Assembly (NCBI GenBank): GCA_027451605.1
Contig: DAIDJA010000047.1
Span: forward strand, 1-9,525
DNA: 9,525 nt
Reading direction: 5' to 3'
DNA from: Acidimicrobiales bacterium
GTDB taxonomy: Bacteria > Actinomycetota > Acidimicrobiia > Acidimicrobiales > JABEUL01
Part shown: positions 1 to 6,538 of the stretch, one piece after another
Layout of the letters: each line of letters starts with the position of its first letter
Position numbering within the stretch: the first letter of the stretch is position 1
Notes under the pieces: generated by a model
Told to the model about the DNA's origin: nothing
Database searches by the model: none
What the model saw: only the letters and a program-made list of their open reading frames with translations
Position numbers and translations under genes: made by a program

Positions 1-901
<901 letters not shown>

Positions 902-1232
902 GTTTATTTTTTGACTCTTCCGACTAGTGTGTGATCTCCCCTGTCGATTAGTTTTCACTTGCATACCACATTTCGTAAACGAACCAGAATGAACTTTATG
1001 AGAATGTATTAGGTTCGGAGCCAGAGCGGCAGATATAGACATTAGAGGCAAATTTTAACTAATGATGCCCACAGTTTTATCAAGCATGCACGTAGATCGA
1101 AATTTGCTTGTCCTAAATGCCACATTAGATATCGGATTCATGATCTCGGAGCTGAGAGTGGTAAGTTCGGGGTTTTTGGAGACTCACGACCTTTAGATAT
1201 CCAGAAGTTGAGCTCAATTTGTTCACTCCCAT

Positions 1233-1251
1233 GAAGTATTTTACTTCTTTT
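1233..1251 (+). terminator. Small terminator-like hairpin
   Basis: GAAGTA, loop TTT, TACTTC, then TTTT: a perfect 6-bp stem with a short T tract. It could end plus-strand transcripts that read past the Nudix gene. The stem is A+T-rich and so weak. Confidence 0.3.
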
Positions 1252-1419
1252 CAAGGAATTTGTTCACAGAGCGAAACACCTCGCAAATAGAGTCAAGTTA
1301 ACCTACGTACTTGGATTGATTTGGAATTGAAAAAATGCTGCTCGTGTTAAAACTACTCTCAAATCAGACTTGACCGCAACTACTTGGATTCCCGAATATA
1401 ATATGAAGCGAGATGTCGT

Positions 1420-1433
1420 ATTATTGCAATAAT
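1420..1433. repeat. Perfect 14-bp palindrome downstream of rsmI
   Basis: ATTATTGCAATAAT is its own reverse complement and lies 11 bp past the rsmI stop codon. It has no loop and no following T tract in either direction, so it looks more like a protein-binding site than a terminator. A chance palindrome in A+T-rich DNA is also possible. Confidence 0.4.
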
Positions 1434-1444
1434 TACAAAATACT

Positions 1445-2275
1445 TTAACTTACCTTAATCAAGGCATAAAGGTGATTCTTGCTTACATTTAGGTGTTTGG
1501 CAACAAAAATAATTGCGGTCTTTGAATCGACTCCTACTTCAATTAATTCTTCATATAACCTAATGGCATCTGTATCCGAATCATTCAACTGAATATTAAT
1601 GGGCGAGATAAGTACAACAAACTCTCCCTTTATAACAAGATTATCAATAATTGCCTTAATTTGTTCTGCCTCAAAAACAAGTACTGTTTCGTTTAACTTT
1701 GTCAATTCTTTGACAATACAAATTTTGGTTTTGGGGTGTACTAATTGAGCAACTTCTGTAAGCGTTTCTTCAAGTCGGTGAGGTGATTCAAAAAATGCCG
1801 AAGTACAGTTAAGACCTACCATAAATTCGAGCTCTTTAAGTCTTTCCGACTGCCTTTTTGGCAAAAATCCAGCGAAATAAAATCTATCTGAATTAAATCC
1901 GCTTATGGCCAGTGCACACACGACTGACGAAGATCCGGGAATTACAGATATTTTATGCCCCGTTTCCCTTAAAACATACACTGCCGCCGCGCCTGGGTCA
2001 CTTATTGTCGGCATACCGGCATCGGAAACTATGCAAACATTTTTACCGCCGATCAAATCGTCATTTAATTCGTCCAGTCTGCTTCGTTCATTGGTTTGAT
2101 TGAAACTTGCTATCTTTTTGCCGGTGGCTTTGATATTGAAATGGGTTAAAAGTTTTCTGGTTACCCTAGTATCTTCACAATATATTACTTCTGCGTCTTC
2201 TAAAGCCTTTAACGCACGAAGTGTAATGTCATTTAAGTTGCCGATTGGCGTGGCAACCAAATTTAAAGTCCCCAT
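1445..2275 (-). CDS. rsmI: 16S rRNA (cytidine(1402)-2'-O)-methyltransferase RsmI
   Basis: RsmI uses S-adenosylmethionine to 2'-O-methylate C1402 in the decoding centre of 16S rRNA. The 276-residue translation has the whole family layout. LVATPIGNLNDITLRA is at residues 6-21, followed by CEDTRVTRKLL (33-43). The SDAGMPTISDPG loop is at 84-95, and IPGSSSVVCALAISG (112-126), FAGFLPKR and FFESPHRL follow. A helical C-terminal tail (about 245-275) is typical of RsmI. It is the third gene of the ychF operon, starting 9 bp after the DUF192 stop. Its AGTAGG ribosome site (2286-2281) overlaps that stop codon, which suggests coupled translation. RsmI lies near metG in many bacteria, and metG lies downstream here on the same strand, past the intervening Nudix gene. 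Length and motifs look intact. Confidence 0.95.
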   Translation of the reverse strand: MGTLNLVATPIGNLNDITLRALKALEDAEVIYCEDTRVTRKLLTHFNIKATGKKIASFNQTNERSRLDELNDDLIGGKNVCIVSDAGMPTISDPGAAAVYVLRETGHKISVIPGSSSVVCALAISGFNSDRFYFAGFLPKRQSERLKELEFMVGLNCTSAFFESPHRLEETLTEVAQLVHPKTKICIVKELTKLNETVLVFEAEQIKAIIDNLVIKGEFVVLISPINIQLNDSDTDAIRLYEELIEVGVDSKTAIIFVAKHLNVSKNHLYALIKVS

Positions 2276-2280
2276 TGTTA

Positions 2281-2286
2281 CCTACT
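2281..2286 (-). promoter_or_regulatory. Ribosome binding site of rsmI
   Basis: AGTAGG read on the minus strand lies 5 nt before ATG 2275 and overlaps the TAG stop of the DUF192 gene (2287-2285). It supports this start and translational coupling. Confidence 0.5.
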
Positions 2287-2611
2287 ATTTGAGCTCAATT
2301 TTACTGCCCGGCTTAAGAGACCATCTGAAAAAGGCGCCTTCTTCAGCCTCAATAGCCATTTTGGCCTTAGGAACGTATAAAACAAAACGGTTAGGCTTCA
2401 ACGAACATACTTTTATAACTTTATCTTCTTTATCGACAAAAGCCACATCAATTCCAAATTTCATACCTACAGTATGAATAGACTTTACCCGCTTAAACAC
2501 GGCAGCGCCATCAAAATCTTTTTTGCCCAAAAGACCGACCATCTTCTTCAATGTGCCGTCTATATTTTCAGCGGAAGCAACAGGATTTCCATCCACAATT
2601 AACCATGACAT
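2285..2611 (-). CDS. DUF192 family protein
   Basis: This is a small protein of 108 residues. It matches the DUF192 pattern: a GLLGKKDF segment (usually RxRGLMG), then the signature IHTVGMKFGIDVAFVD (residues about 45-60), a KVIKVCSLKP strand, and a C-terminal AIEAEEGAFFRWSLKPGSKIEL block. The molecular function of DUF192 proteins is not established, so none is assigned. No signal peptide or membrane segment is visible, although some family members are exported. It starts 20 bp after ychF with a good ribosome site (AAGAGG, 5-nt spacer) and ends 9 bp before rsmI. It is therefore the middle gene of a translation-linked operon. The length is usual for the minimal domain and nothing looks broken. 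The family call is good; the role is unknown. Confidence 0.88.
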   Translation of the reverse strand: MSWLIVDGNPVASAENIDGTLKKMVGLLGKKDFDGAAVFKRVKSIHTVGMKFGIDVAFVDKEDKVIKVCSLKPNRFVLYVPKAKMAIEAEEGAFFRWSLKPGSKIELK

Positions 2612-2616
2612 TATTA

Positions 2617-2622
2617 CCTCTT
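2617..2622 (-). promoter_or_regulatory. Ribosome binding site of the DUF192 gene
   Basis: AAGAGG on the minus strand lies 5 nt before ATG 2611, inside the 20-bp gap after ychF. The same AAGAGG precedes the phosphodiesterase gene, another operon-internal gene. Confidence 0.6.
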
Positions 2623-2631
2623 AGGTAAATA

Positions 2632-3720
2632 TTACACATTAAATCTTATTTCCATGACGTCTCCGTCTTTAACGATATACTCTTTCCCTTCAAGCCTTAT
2701 TTTACCTTCGGACTTAGCTTTGTGCCAGGAACCGATATCAAGTAACGACTGAAAGTCGATAACTTCAGCTTTAATAAAACCTCTCTGAAGGTCAGAATGT
2801 ATTACCCCGGCACATACCGGTGCTGTAGACCCGACTCTAAAGGTCCAACCTCTGGATTCTTTATCTCCTGTGGTAAAAAATGTATTTAAATTTAAAATTT
2901 CGTGTGCGGCTTTTGCAACCTTGCTTAGAACGCCGTCCCCGAGCCCCAGCCCTTCCAGCATTTCAGTTTTCTCTTCGGCTTCCAGTTGAGCAGCTTCAGC
3001 TTCCAGTTGAACACATACCGCGATCGGTTCAACTCCAAAAGGAAGCTGGTCTTTGATTCCGTCGACGAATTCGGCCTCGGATCCGATCTGGTCTTCCGAG
3101 ATATTAACTACCACAAAAACGGGTTTAGTGGTAAGCAAAAAAGCCTCTTTAAGATTTGCTCTGGTTTCGATATCTAAATTTGACTTATAGACGGGTATTC
3201 CGTCCGACAACAGTGGTAACACCGCCTCGAGGCCCTGAAGCAATAGTTTCGAGTTCAGGTCATTTTTTGCCGGATTCTTTGCTGCTTTTCTTCTTCTTTC
3301 AATCTGGTTCTCAACAGTATTTAAATCTGCCAGGACTAGTTCCATCTCAAGTTCAGCCAGCTGAGAAGCAACGTCACTACTGCCGACAATCGACTCGTCT
3401 TCAAAAGATCTCAAAACTATTCCTAATGCATCCACCTCGCGAAGTTGAGCTAGAAACTTATTACCGAGACCTTCTCCGGCATTGGCACCTGCGGACAATC
3501 CGGCAATGTCCATTATCTCCACAACAGTATAAACAGTTTTCTTTGATGAACTCATCTCAGCCAAGGCATCCAGCCTGGTATCAGGTACCTCTGCAGCGGC
3601 CTTGAGCGAAGAAGTCGTAGTATAGGGATGTGGTGCCACCGGCGAATTTTGATTTGTCAGTGCATTAAAAAGCGATGACTTTCCTGAATTGGGTTGCCCG
3701 ATTAATCCTACTTGTTCCAC
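2632..3720 (-). CDS. ychF: Redox-/ribosome-associated ATPase YchF (Obg family)
   Basis: YchF is a universal Obg-related P-loop protein that prefers ATP, binds ribosomes and is linked to translation and stress control. The 362-residue protein has a P-loop GQPNSGKS (8-15), where many homologues read GLPNVGKS. The G3 region DIAGLSAGANAGEGLGNKFLAQ is at 71-92, and NISE (206-209) is the altered G4 motif of YchF. The alanine/glutamate-rich AEAAQLEAEEK stretch and the C-terminal TGS domain follow. The latter runs from NTFFTTGDKESRGWTF (279-294) to the terminal GDVMEIRFNV. The start is GTG 3720, six codons before the P-loop, which is where the family usually begins. It heads an operon with DUF192 and rsmI, and is divergent from bL37 across 108 bp. 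There is no Shine-Dalgarno at a usable distance; TAGACT lies 9 nt upstream. Confidence 0.96.
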   Translation of the reverse strand: MEQVGLIGQPNSGKSSLFNALTNQNSPVAPHPYTTTSSLKAAAEVPDTRLDALAEMSSSKKTVYTVVEIMDIAGLSAGANAGEGLGNKFLAQLREVDALGIVLRSFEDESIVGSSDVASQLAELEMELVLADLNTVENQIERRRKAAKNPAKNDLNSKLLLQGLEAVLPLLSDGIPVYKSNLDIETRANLKEAFLLTTKPVFVVVNISEDQIGSEAEFVDGIKDQLPFGVEPIAVCVQLEAEAAQLEAEEKTEMLEGLGLGDGVLSKVAKAAHEILNLNTFFTTGDKESRGWTFRVGSTAPVCAGVIHSDLQRGFIKAEVIDFQSLLDIGSWHKAKSEGKIRLEGKEYIVKDGDVMEIRFNV

Positions 3721-3735
3721 AACCTAATAAGTCTA
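3721..3735 (-). promoter_or_regulatory. Putative -10 of the ychF operon, near-leaderless
   Basis: TAGACT (3735-3730 on the minus strand) ends 9 nt before GTG 3720, so a start 7 nt downstream would leave a leader of about 2 nt. No clear -35 is visible. Inferred from spacing and from the same pattern at other unit heads here. Confidence 0.4.
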
Positions 3736-3815
3736 GCCAACAATTTCAGAGCCAATTAACTTGATATCATCATCTAAGTAAACGAATTCTTAATTTTAAG
3801 TCAATATTTATAAAC

Positions 3816-3828
3816 TAGAATTGACGTT
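3816..3828 (+). promoter_or_regulatory. Putative -10 of bL37, leaderless
   Basis: TAGAAT (3816-3821) is a good TANAAT-type -10 hexamer, followed by 7 nt and then ATG 3829. The spacing predicts transcription starting at the start codon. No Shine-Dalgarno sequence precedes the gene. Confidence 0.5.
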
Positions 3829-3912
3829 ATGTCCAAACGCACGGTAAAAAGAAAACTTCGGTCTAAAAAGAAGGCTAATCACGGTAAAAAGCCGAACTGC
3901 GGCAGAGGTTAA
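3829..3912 (+). CDS. 50S ribosomal protein bL37
   Basis: This very short gene encodes 27 residues: MSKRTVKRKLRS followed by KKKANHGKKPN and the tail CGRG. The N-terminal MxKR, the run of Lys/Arg and above all KANHGK(K/R)PN match bL37, the roughly 24-residue basic protein found in actinobacterial large ribosomal subunits. Such a peptide would be buried in rRNA, with positive side chains neutralising phosphates. Known actinobacterial forms, as I recall them, end soon after RPN plus one residue. This one runs four residues past PN and includes a cysteine. It is transcribed alone, divergent from ychF, with a TAGAAT -10-like hexamer 7 nt before ATG and no Shine-Dalgarno. Its length puts it below usual gene-finding cut-offs. 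The call rests on one strong motif, composition and size, and was made from memory without a database search. Confidence 0.85.
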   Translation: MSKRTVKRKLRSKKKANHGKKPNCGRG

Positions 3913-4240
3913 CTCCATAGGGGGGTCAATTCCACAGCGTCTATTGGCCCATAGCGTCTATTTGCCCACAGCGTCTATTTAAAGAGCGGTCGACCAAGTT
4001 GAAGAATTTAGGTTAATTGAAGCAATTACCTCCATGGATAACCTGAAGCCAAATTTCACTTGTGCGATTAAAAATTTACAATCAAAAGCTACTGCCTTTT
4101 TTCGCATCAGTTTATTTATCACTACTTTCTTGCCCAAGGTCATTGCCTGGATGGATAGGTCAGATTTACACAATAGATACGCTTTATCAAGACCTTAACA
4201 TTTTAAATTTGGAATCTACCTCCCAAATGCCCAAAATAAT
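3913..4240. other. Intergenic DNA between bL37 and the phosphodiesterase gene
   Basis: These 328 bases lie between convergent genes. They begin with a GGGGGG tract at about 3920, then carry three tandem copies of a 17-bp unit (3933-3980). From about 3980 to 4240 three overlapping frames (two plus, one minus) stay open for about 54-64 codons. None has a ribosome site, a close -10 hexamer or a recognisable motif, so I do not call a gene. Confidence 0.55.
3933..3980. repeat. Three-copy 17-bp tandem repeat
   Basis: The units are CACAGCGTCTATTGGCC (3933-3949), CATAGCGTCTATTTGCC (3950-3966) and a partial CACAGCGTCTATTT (3967-3980). The core AGCGTCTATT is identical in all three. It lies 20 bp past the bL37 stop codon. 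The unit has no internal dyad, so it does not form a hairpin. It could be a slippage-expanded minisatellite or a cluster of binding sites. Confidence 0.85.
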
Positions 4241-5089
4241 CTAGATCGTCTGATCTTTTTTCAACACCGAAGTCAACAATGTCGGTCGATCCGTAATGAT
4301 ACCGTCAACCCCCAAGGCAACAAGCTCTTCCATTTGAGTTTCTGAATTTATTGTCCATACATGCACGGCAATATTATGATTGTGAGCCTTATTAACAAAG
4401 GCTTCAGTAACAAGCTGAGTTTCATTAAAAAAATAAGGAACCTGCAAAGCCACATATTCCAAATTCTCTAAAACTTTATCTGATTCATCGGCAAAATAAA
4501 ACTCTGAAGTTGCAGACGTACCGGCAGAGATGCTAAATTCGGGTGCTATACGTTTAAATTTCGACGTTGCGGAATCAATAAAAGAAGCGACAATCACTCT
4601 GTCAGCGCAGTCAAATTTCCTGAGCTCTGCGGCTAATATTTCTTCGTAAGGCTTAACTTCAGGATCGGTCCTTTTGATGTCAAAATTAAATATAATATCT
4701 TTAAATTCAGAGAGTATTTCTTCCAAAGTAGCAATCTTGAATCGATTATCCGATTCGGCCCTGCCTCTGTAGATATACTCACTTGCATCAAGATCTCTCA
4801 TTTCGGCTTTAAATCTTACAAACCAAAAAGCGTTGTCGAACTGTTTTAGCTCTTCTAAAGTAAAGTCAGCAATTTCACCCGTTCCGTTTGTGGTTCTGTC
4901 GATCGTCGGATCATGGCAGACAACTATATGTCCATCCTTCGTACAGTGCACGTCTAACTCTATTGCAGTCGCCCCGTTTATGATTGCCTGTTGAATGGCA
5001 TACAAAGTGGAAGACGGTTCTTCAAGTGACCCCCCTTGGTGGGCATAGGACAAAATCCGTCTTTTTAACCAAACATTGCTGGACTGCAT
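4241..5089 (-). CDS. Glycerophosphodiester phosphodiesterase
   Basis: Enzymes of this family split glycerophosphodiesters, the deacylated phospholipid head groups, into glycerol 3-phosphate and an alcohol. The 282-residue protein has the expected TIM-barrel order. It opens with YAHQGGSLEEPSSTLYA (15-31), carrying the first catalytic His17. IELDVHCTKDGHIVVCHD (43-60) follows, with metal ligands Glu44 and Asp46 and the second His59. TLEEIL, FNFDIK, VIVASF, AVHVWTIN and GVDGIITDRP complete the barrel. The usual HRGG is HQGG here and the usual PENT is PSST; I believe related proteins share this variant, so it need not be a defect. No signal peptide is seen, so it is probably cytoplasmic. It lies 45 bp downstream of the kinase on the same strand, with AAGAGG 7 nt before ATG, so it is probably the second gene of a two-gene operon. 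Confidence 0.93.
   Translation of the reverse strand: MQSSNVWLKRRILSYAHQGGSLEEPSSTLYAIQQAIINGATAIELDVHCTKDGHIVVCHDPTIDRTTNGTGEIADFTLEELKQFDNAFWFVRFKAEMRDLDASEYIYRGRAESDNRFKIATLEEILSEFKDIIFNFDIKRTDPEVKPYEEILAAELRKFDCADRVIVASFIDSATSKFKRIAPEFSISAGTSATSEFYFADESDKVLENLEYVALQVPYFFNETQLVTEAFVNKAHNHNIAVHVWTINSETQMEELVALGVDGIITDRPTLLTSVLKKDQTI
4243..4261 (+). terminator. Possible plus-strand terminator at the phosphodiesterase 3' end
   Basis: AGATC, a 4-nt loop GTCT, GATCT and then five more T residues. The 5-bp stem is short. It faces transcripts from bL37 and overlaps the last codons of the opposite-strand gene. Confidence 0.33.
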
Positions 5090-5096
5090 ATTTTAA

Positions 5097-5102
5097 CCTC
5101 TT
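5097..5102 (-). promoter_or_regulatory. Ribosome binding site of the phosphodiesterase gene
   Basis: AAGAGG on the minus strand, 7 nt before ATG 5089, in the 45-bp gap after the kinase. It supports the start chosen and co-transcription with the kinase. Confidence 0.6.
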
Positions 5103-5134
5103 AGCTTAAAGTTTAGGTGGCAACGGTATTGGAA

Positions 5135-6298
5135 TTAAATTTCAATACCGAACCCTCCCAATACCTTATCAATATCGTCATTAGGTCGAGGTCCTATGTG
5201 TTCAATTACCTCTTTTGCCACGATTGCACCCAATCCGAGACTCTTTTCGACAGTAAACCCCTTTAATAATCCGGCAATGACCCCAGCGGCAAATGTATCA
5301 CCGGCTCCTGTGGTATCTTCCACTTTGTCGGATTTGATTGCCGTAACAAAAATGGGTCTGGATCCACTTATGAGATAAGATCCGTTTGCTCCGTCGGTTA
5401 TTACGGCCAGTTGCCCTTTATTATTGAAGAAATCAGCGATATCGTTAATCGACTCTTTCCCCGAAAGTATTTCAGCCTCGGTCATATTACCAAATATCAG
5501 ATCAATTTTGTCGTCTTCAATTAAGTTCAGGATAACATGACGATATCTGTCTACAACAAAAGGGTCTGATAGGGATAAACTGAAAATAGACGACGAATCC
5601 TTTACCTGTTCTGCGGCGACCAATATAGCTTCGGTACCGGAAACTGAATCAAATAAATATCCTTCGACATAAACGACCGCAGAAGAAGCCAGATTTATTC
5701 CATTAATCTCATCGGGATTAAACTTCGCCGATGCTCCGAGATAGGTGAGCATAGTCCGATCCTTATCGGGTGTTATAAATACGTTACAGCGTCCCGTAGT
5801 ATAGGATTCATTGCTGCCCGCATCAAAATTTTGCTCAGTCTTAGGTGAAAAAAAACATTTTACGCCGGATTTTTCAAGATCATTAATATAGTGTCTTCCA
5901 AGTTCATCATCAAAAACCGTACCGAAAAACCCAGTTTTGAACCCTAACTTAGCTAAAGCATAGATTGTATTTCCGGCAGAACCGCCTGAAGTCATTAAAA
6001 TATCCGTTAACTCTCCCTGTGACTTAAGCTTTTTTAATATCTCTTCACCTTCTCGTCCGGAATCTGTCAACTGCATTGTTCCTTTGGTAAATCCGTTATC
6101 ATCCAGGATCTCTTCAGTGGTGGCGACCATTATGTCAACGATCGCATGGCCAAGAGCTATGACATCAAATTCACTTGAAGTTAAATTGTCGATCTTAAAT
6201 GGCCATTTATTACCACTACTCTCATTTTCGTTAAAATAATTCTCCGATCCCGAAAGATTGTCAACATTTCCTGTTTTGTCCCCTGGTTCAAAAGTCAT
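5135..6298 (-). CDS. PfkB-family carbohydrate/nucleoside kinase, adenosine-kinase-like
   Basis: PfkB (ribokinase) enzymes transfer the ATP gamma-phosphate to sugars or nucleosides. The 387-residue protein has the first signature around GGSAGNTIYALAKLG (105-119) and the second at DTTGAGDTFAAGV (328-340), with Asp334 as the catalytic base. Segments FDVIALGHAIVDI, TGRCNVFITPDKDRTMLTYLGAS, VVYVEGYLFD and VIEHIGPRP match the adenosine-kinase-like subgroup of bacterial PfkB proteins. Adenosine or a related nucleoside is thus the likeliest substrate; another sugar is not excluded. Residues 1-43 precede the usual start. They are rich in Asn, Ser, Asp and Glu, with no obvious fold and no other Met before the domain. 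The start is ATG 6298, with TAGATT 9 nt upstream and no Shine-Dalgarno. It is first in a probable operon with the phosphodiesterase, and divergent from the aminopeptidase. Confidence 0.9.
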   Translation of the reverse strand: MTFEPGDKTGNVDNLSGSENYFNENESSGNKWPFKIDNLTSSEFDVIALGHAIVDIMVATTEEILDDNGFTKGTMQLTDSGREGEEILKKLKSQGELTDILMTSGGSAGNTIYALAKLGFKTGFFGTVFDDELGRHYINDLEKSGVKCFFSPKTEQNFDAGSNESYTTGRCNVFITPDKDRTMLTYLGASAKFNPDEINGINLASSAVVYVEGYLFDSVSGTEAILVAAEQVKDSSSIFSLSLSDPFVVDRYRHVILNLIEDDKIDLIFGNMTEAEILSGKESINDIADFFNNKGQLAVITDGANGSYLISGSRPIFVTAIKSDKVEDTTGAGDTFAAGVIAGLLKGFTVEKSLGLGAIVAKEVIEHIGPRPNDDIDKVLGGFGIEI

Positions 6299-6313
6299 AA
6301 TCTAAACAATCTA
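6299..6313 (-). promoter_or_regulatory. Putative -10 of the kinase operon, near-leaderless
   Basis: TAGATT (6313-6308 on the minus strand) ends 9 nt before ATG 6298. A second TAGATT directly abuts the ATG and is too close to act. No -35 is evident. The block of GAAAATAA repeats lies just upstream. Confidence 0.4.
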
Positions 6314-6332
6314 GTTCAAATTAATCGCGACC

Positions 6333-6380
6333 ATTTTTATTTTCGCAGTTATTTTCACAGTTATTTTCACGGCTACTTTT
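6333..6380. repeat. Degenerate 12-bp tandem repeat upstream of the kinase
   Basis: Read toward the kinase (minus strand), the units are AAAAGTAGCCGT (6380-6369), GAAAATAACTGT (6368-6357), GAAAATAACTGC (6356-6345) and GAAAATAAAAAT (6344-6333). Two copies differ by one base and the outer two are diverged. The nearest copy ends about 35 bp from the start codon, next to the expected -35 position. It could be an A-tract upstream element, activator sites or replication slippage. Confidence 0.7.
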
Positions 6381-6426
6381 ATGGTTAAACACTAGAGTCC
6401 TTTGGATTACTCTTAAGACGACCTTC

Positions 6427-6444
6427 GGCAGAAAGCTTTCTGCC
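6427..6444. repeat. Perfect 18-bp palindrome in the kinase/aminopeptidase control region
   Basis: GGCAGAAAGCTTTCTGCC is fully self-complementary with no loop. Its centre is about 103 bp upstream of the aminopeptidase ATG and about 137 bp upstream of the kinase ATG. No T tract follows on either side, so a dimeric-regulator operator is likelier than a terminator. This is an inference from symmetry and place. Confidence 0.6.
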
Positions 6445-6481
6445 TTAAGATGCCAAACAACAGTAGGTTCTTTTAAACCGA

Positions 6482-6513
6482 ATAGGTAATTAGCCTTTCG
6501 GATAATTACCTAT
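6482..6513. promoter_or_regulatory. 11-bp inverted repeat overlapping the aminopeptidase -35 region
   Basis: ATAGGTAATTA (6482-6492) and TAATTACCTAT (6503-6513) are perfect inverted copies around 10 nt. Inside that spacer CC and GG (6494-6495, 6500-6501) can also pair. The right arm spans about -36 to -26 relative to a transcript starting at ATG 6539, exactly where a -35 box should be, and no consensus -35 is seen there. An operator for a repressor or activator of the aminopeptidase gene is the likeliest reading; a hairpin in a longer transcript is the alternative. Confidence 0.55.
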
Positions 6514-6526
6514 GGCGTTAACTGAC

Positions 6527-6538
6527 TAATATTAAAAT
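6527..6538 (+). promoter_or_regulatory. Putative -10 of the aminopeptidase gene, leaderless
   Basis: TAATAT (6527-6532) is close to the TATAAT consensus and ends 6 nt before ATG 6539, ideal for transcription starting at the A of the start codon. There is no Shine-Dalgarno sequence. Confidence 0.55.

Larger units (their letters stand above)
902..1444. other. Gene-poor gap between convergent Nudix and rsmI genes
   Basis: No convincing protein gene or structured RNA is recognisable in these 543 bases on either strand. I looked for tRNA TPsiC-type motifs and for the tmRNA, SRP RNA and RNase P core motifs, and saw none. The region holds a GAAGTA/TACTTC hairpin, a perfect 14-bp palindrome (1420-1433) and several short direct repeats: AATTTGTTCAC at 1216 and 1257, TTAGATATC at 1125 and 1193, TACTTGGATT at 1308 and 1381. 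The longest open stretch I noted on the plus strand is a 43-codon frame at 1065-1196 without a ribosome site. The gap is long for this otherwise compact window and may be decayed or inserted DNA. Confidence 0.7.

Noticed and set aside
1015..1040. GGTTCGGAGCC resembling a tRNA TPsiC arm
   Set aside because: No acceptor or anticodon stem can be built around it and the GTTCRA core is not met.
1320..1379. Minus-strand stretch in the Nudix-rsmI gap with a protein-like reading (VAVKSDLRVVLTRAAFF)
   Set aside because: It lacks a start codon, stops soon after and matches no family I know.
2100..2477. 125-codon plus-strand frame opposite rsmI and DUF192
   Set aside because: It is antisense to two clearly conserved genes and spans their junction, so it is a shadow frame.
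3156..3605. 149-codon plus-strand frame opposite ychF
   Set aside because: It lies wholly antisense to the conserved YchF GTPase domain and its translation has no family features.
4191..4240. Possible hidden promoter in the A+T-rich stretch before 4240
   Set aside because: It points into the 3' end of an opposite-strand gene and has no gene to drive.
3983..4244. Overlapping open frames in the gap between bL37 and the phosphodiesterase gene (a 54-codon plus frame from ATG 4034, another plus frame ending at 4244, and a minus frame ending at 3979)
   Set aside because: Three frames overlap the same bases. None has a ribosome site, a close -10 hexamer or a recognisable motif, and lengths this short arise by chance.
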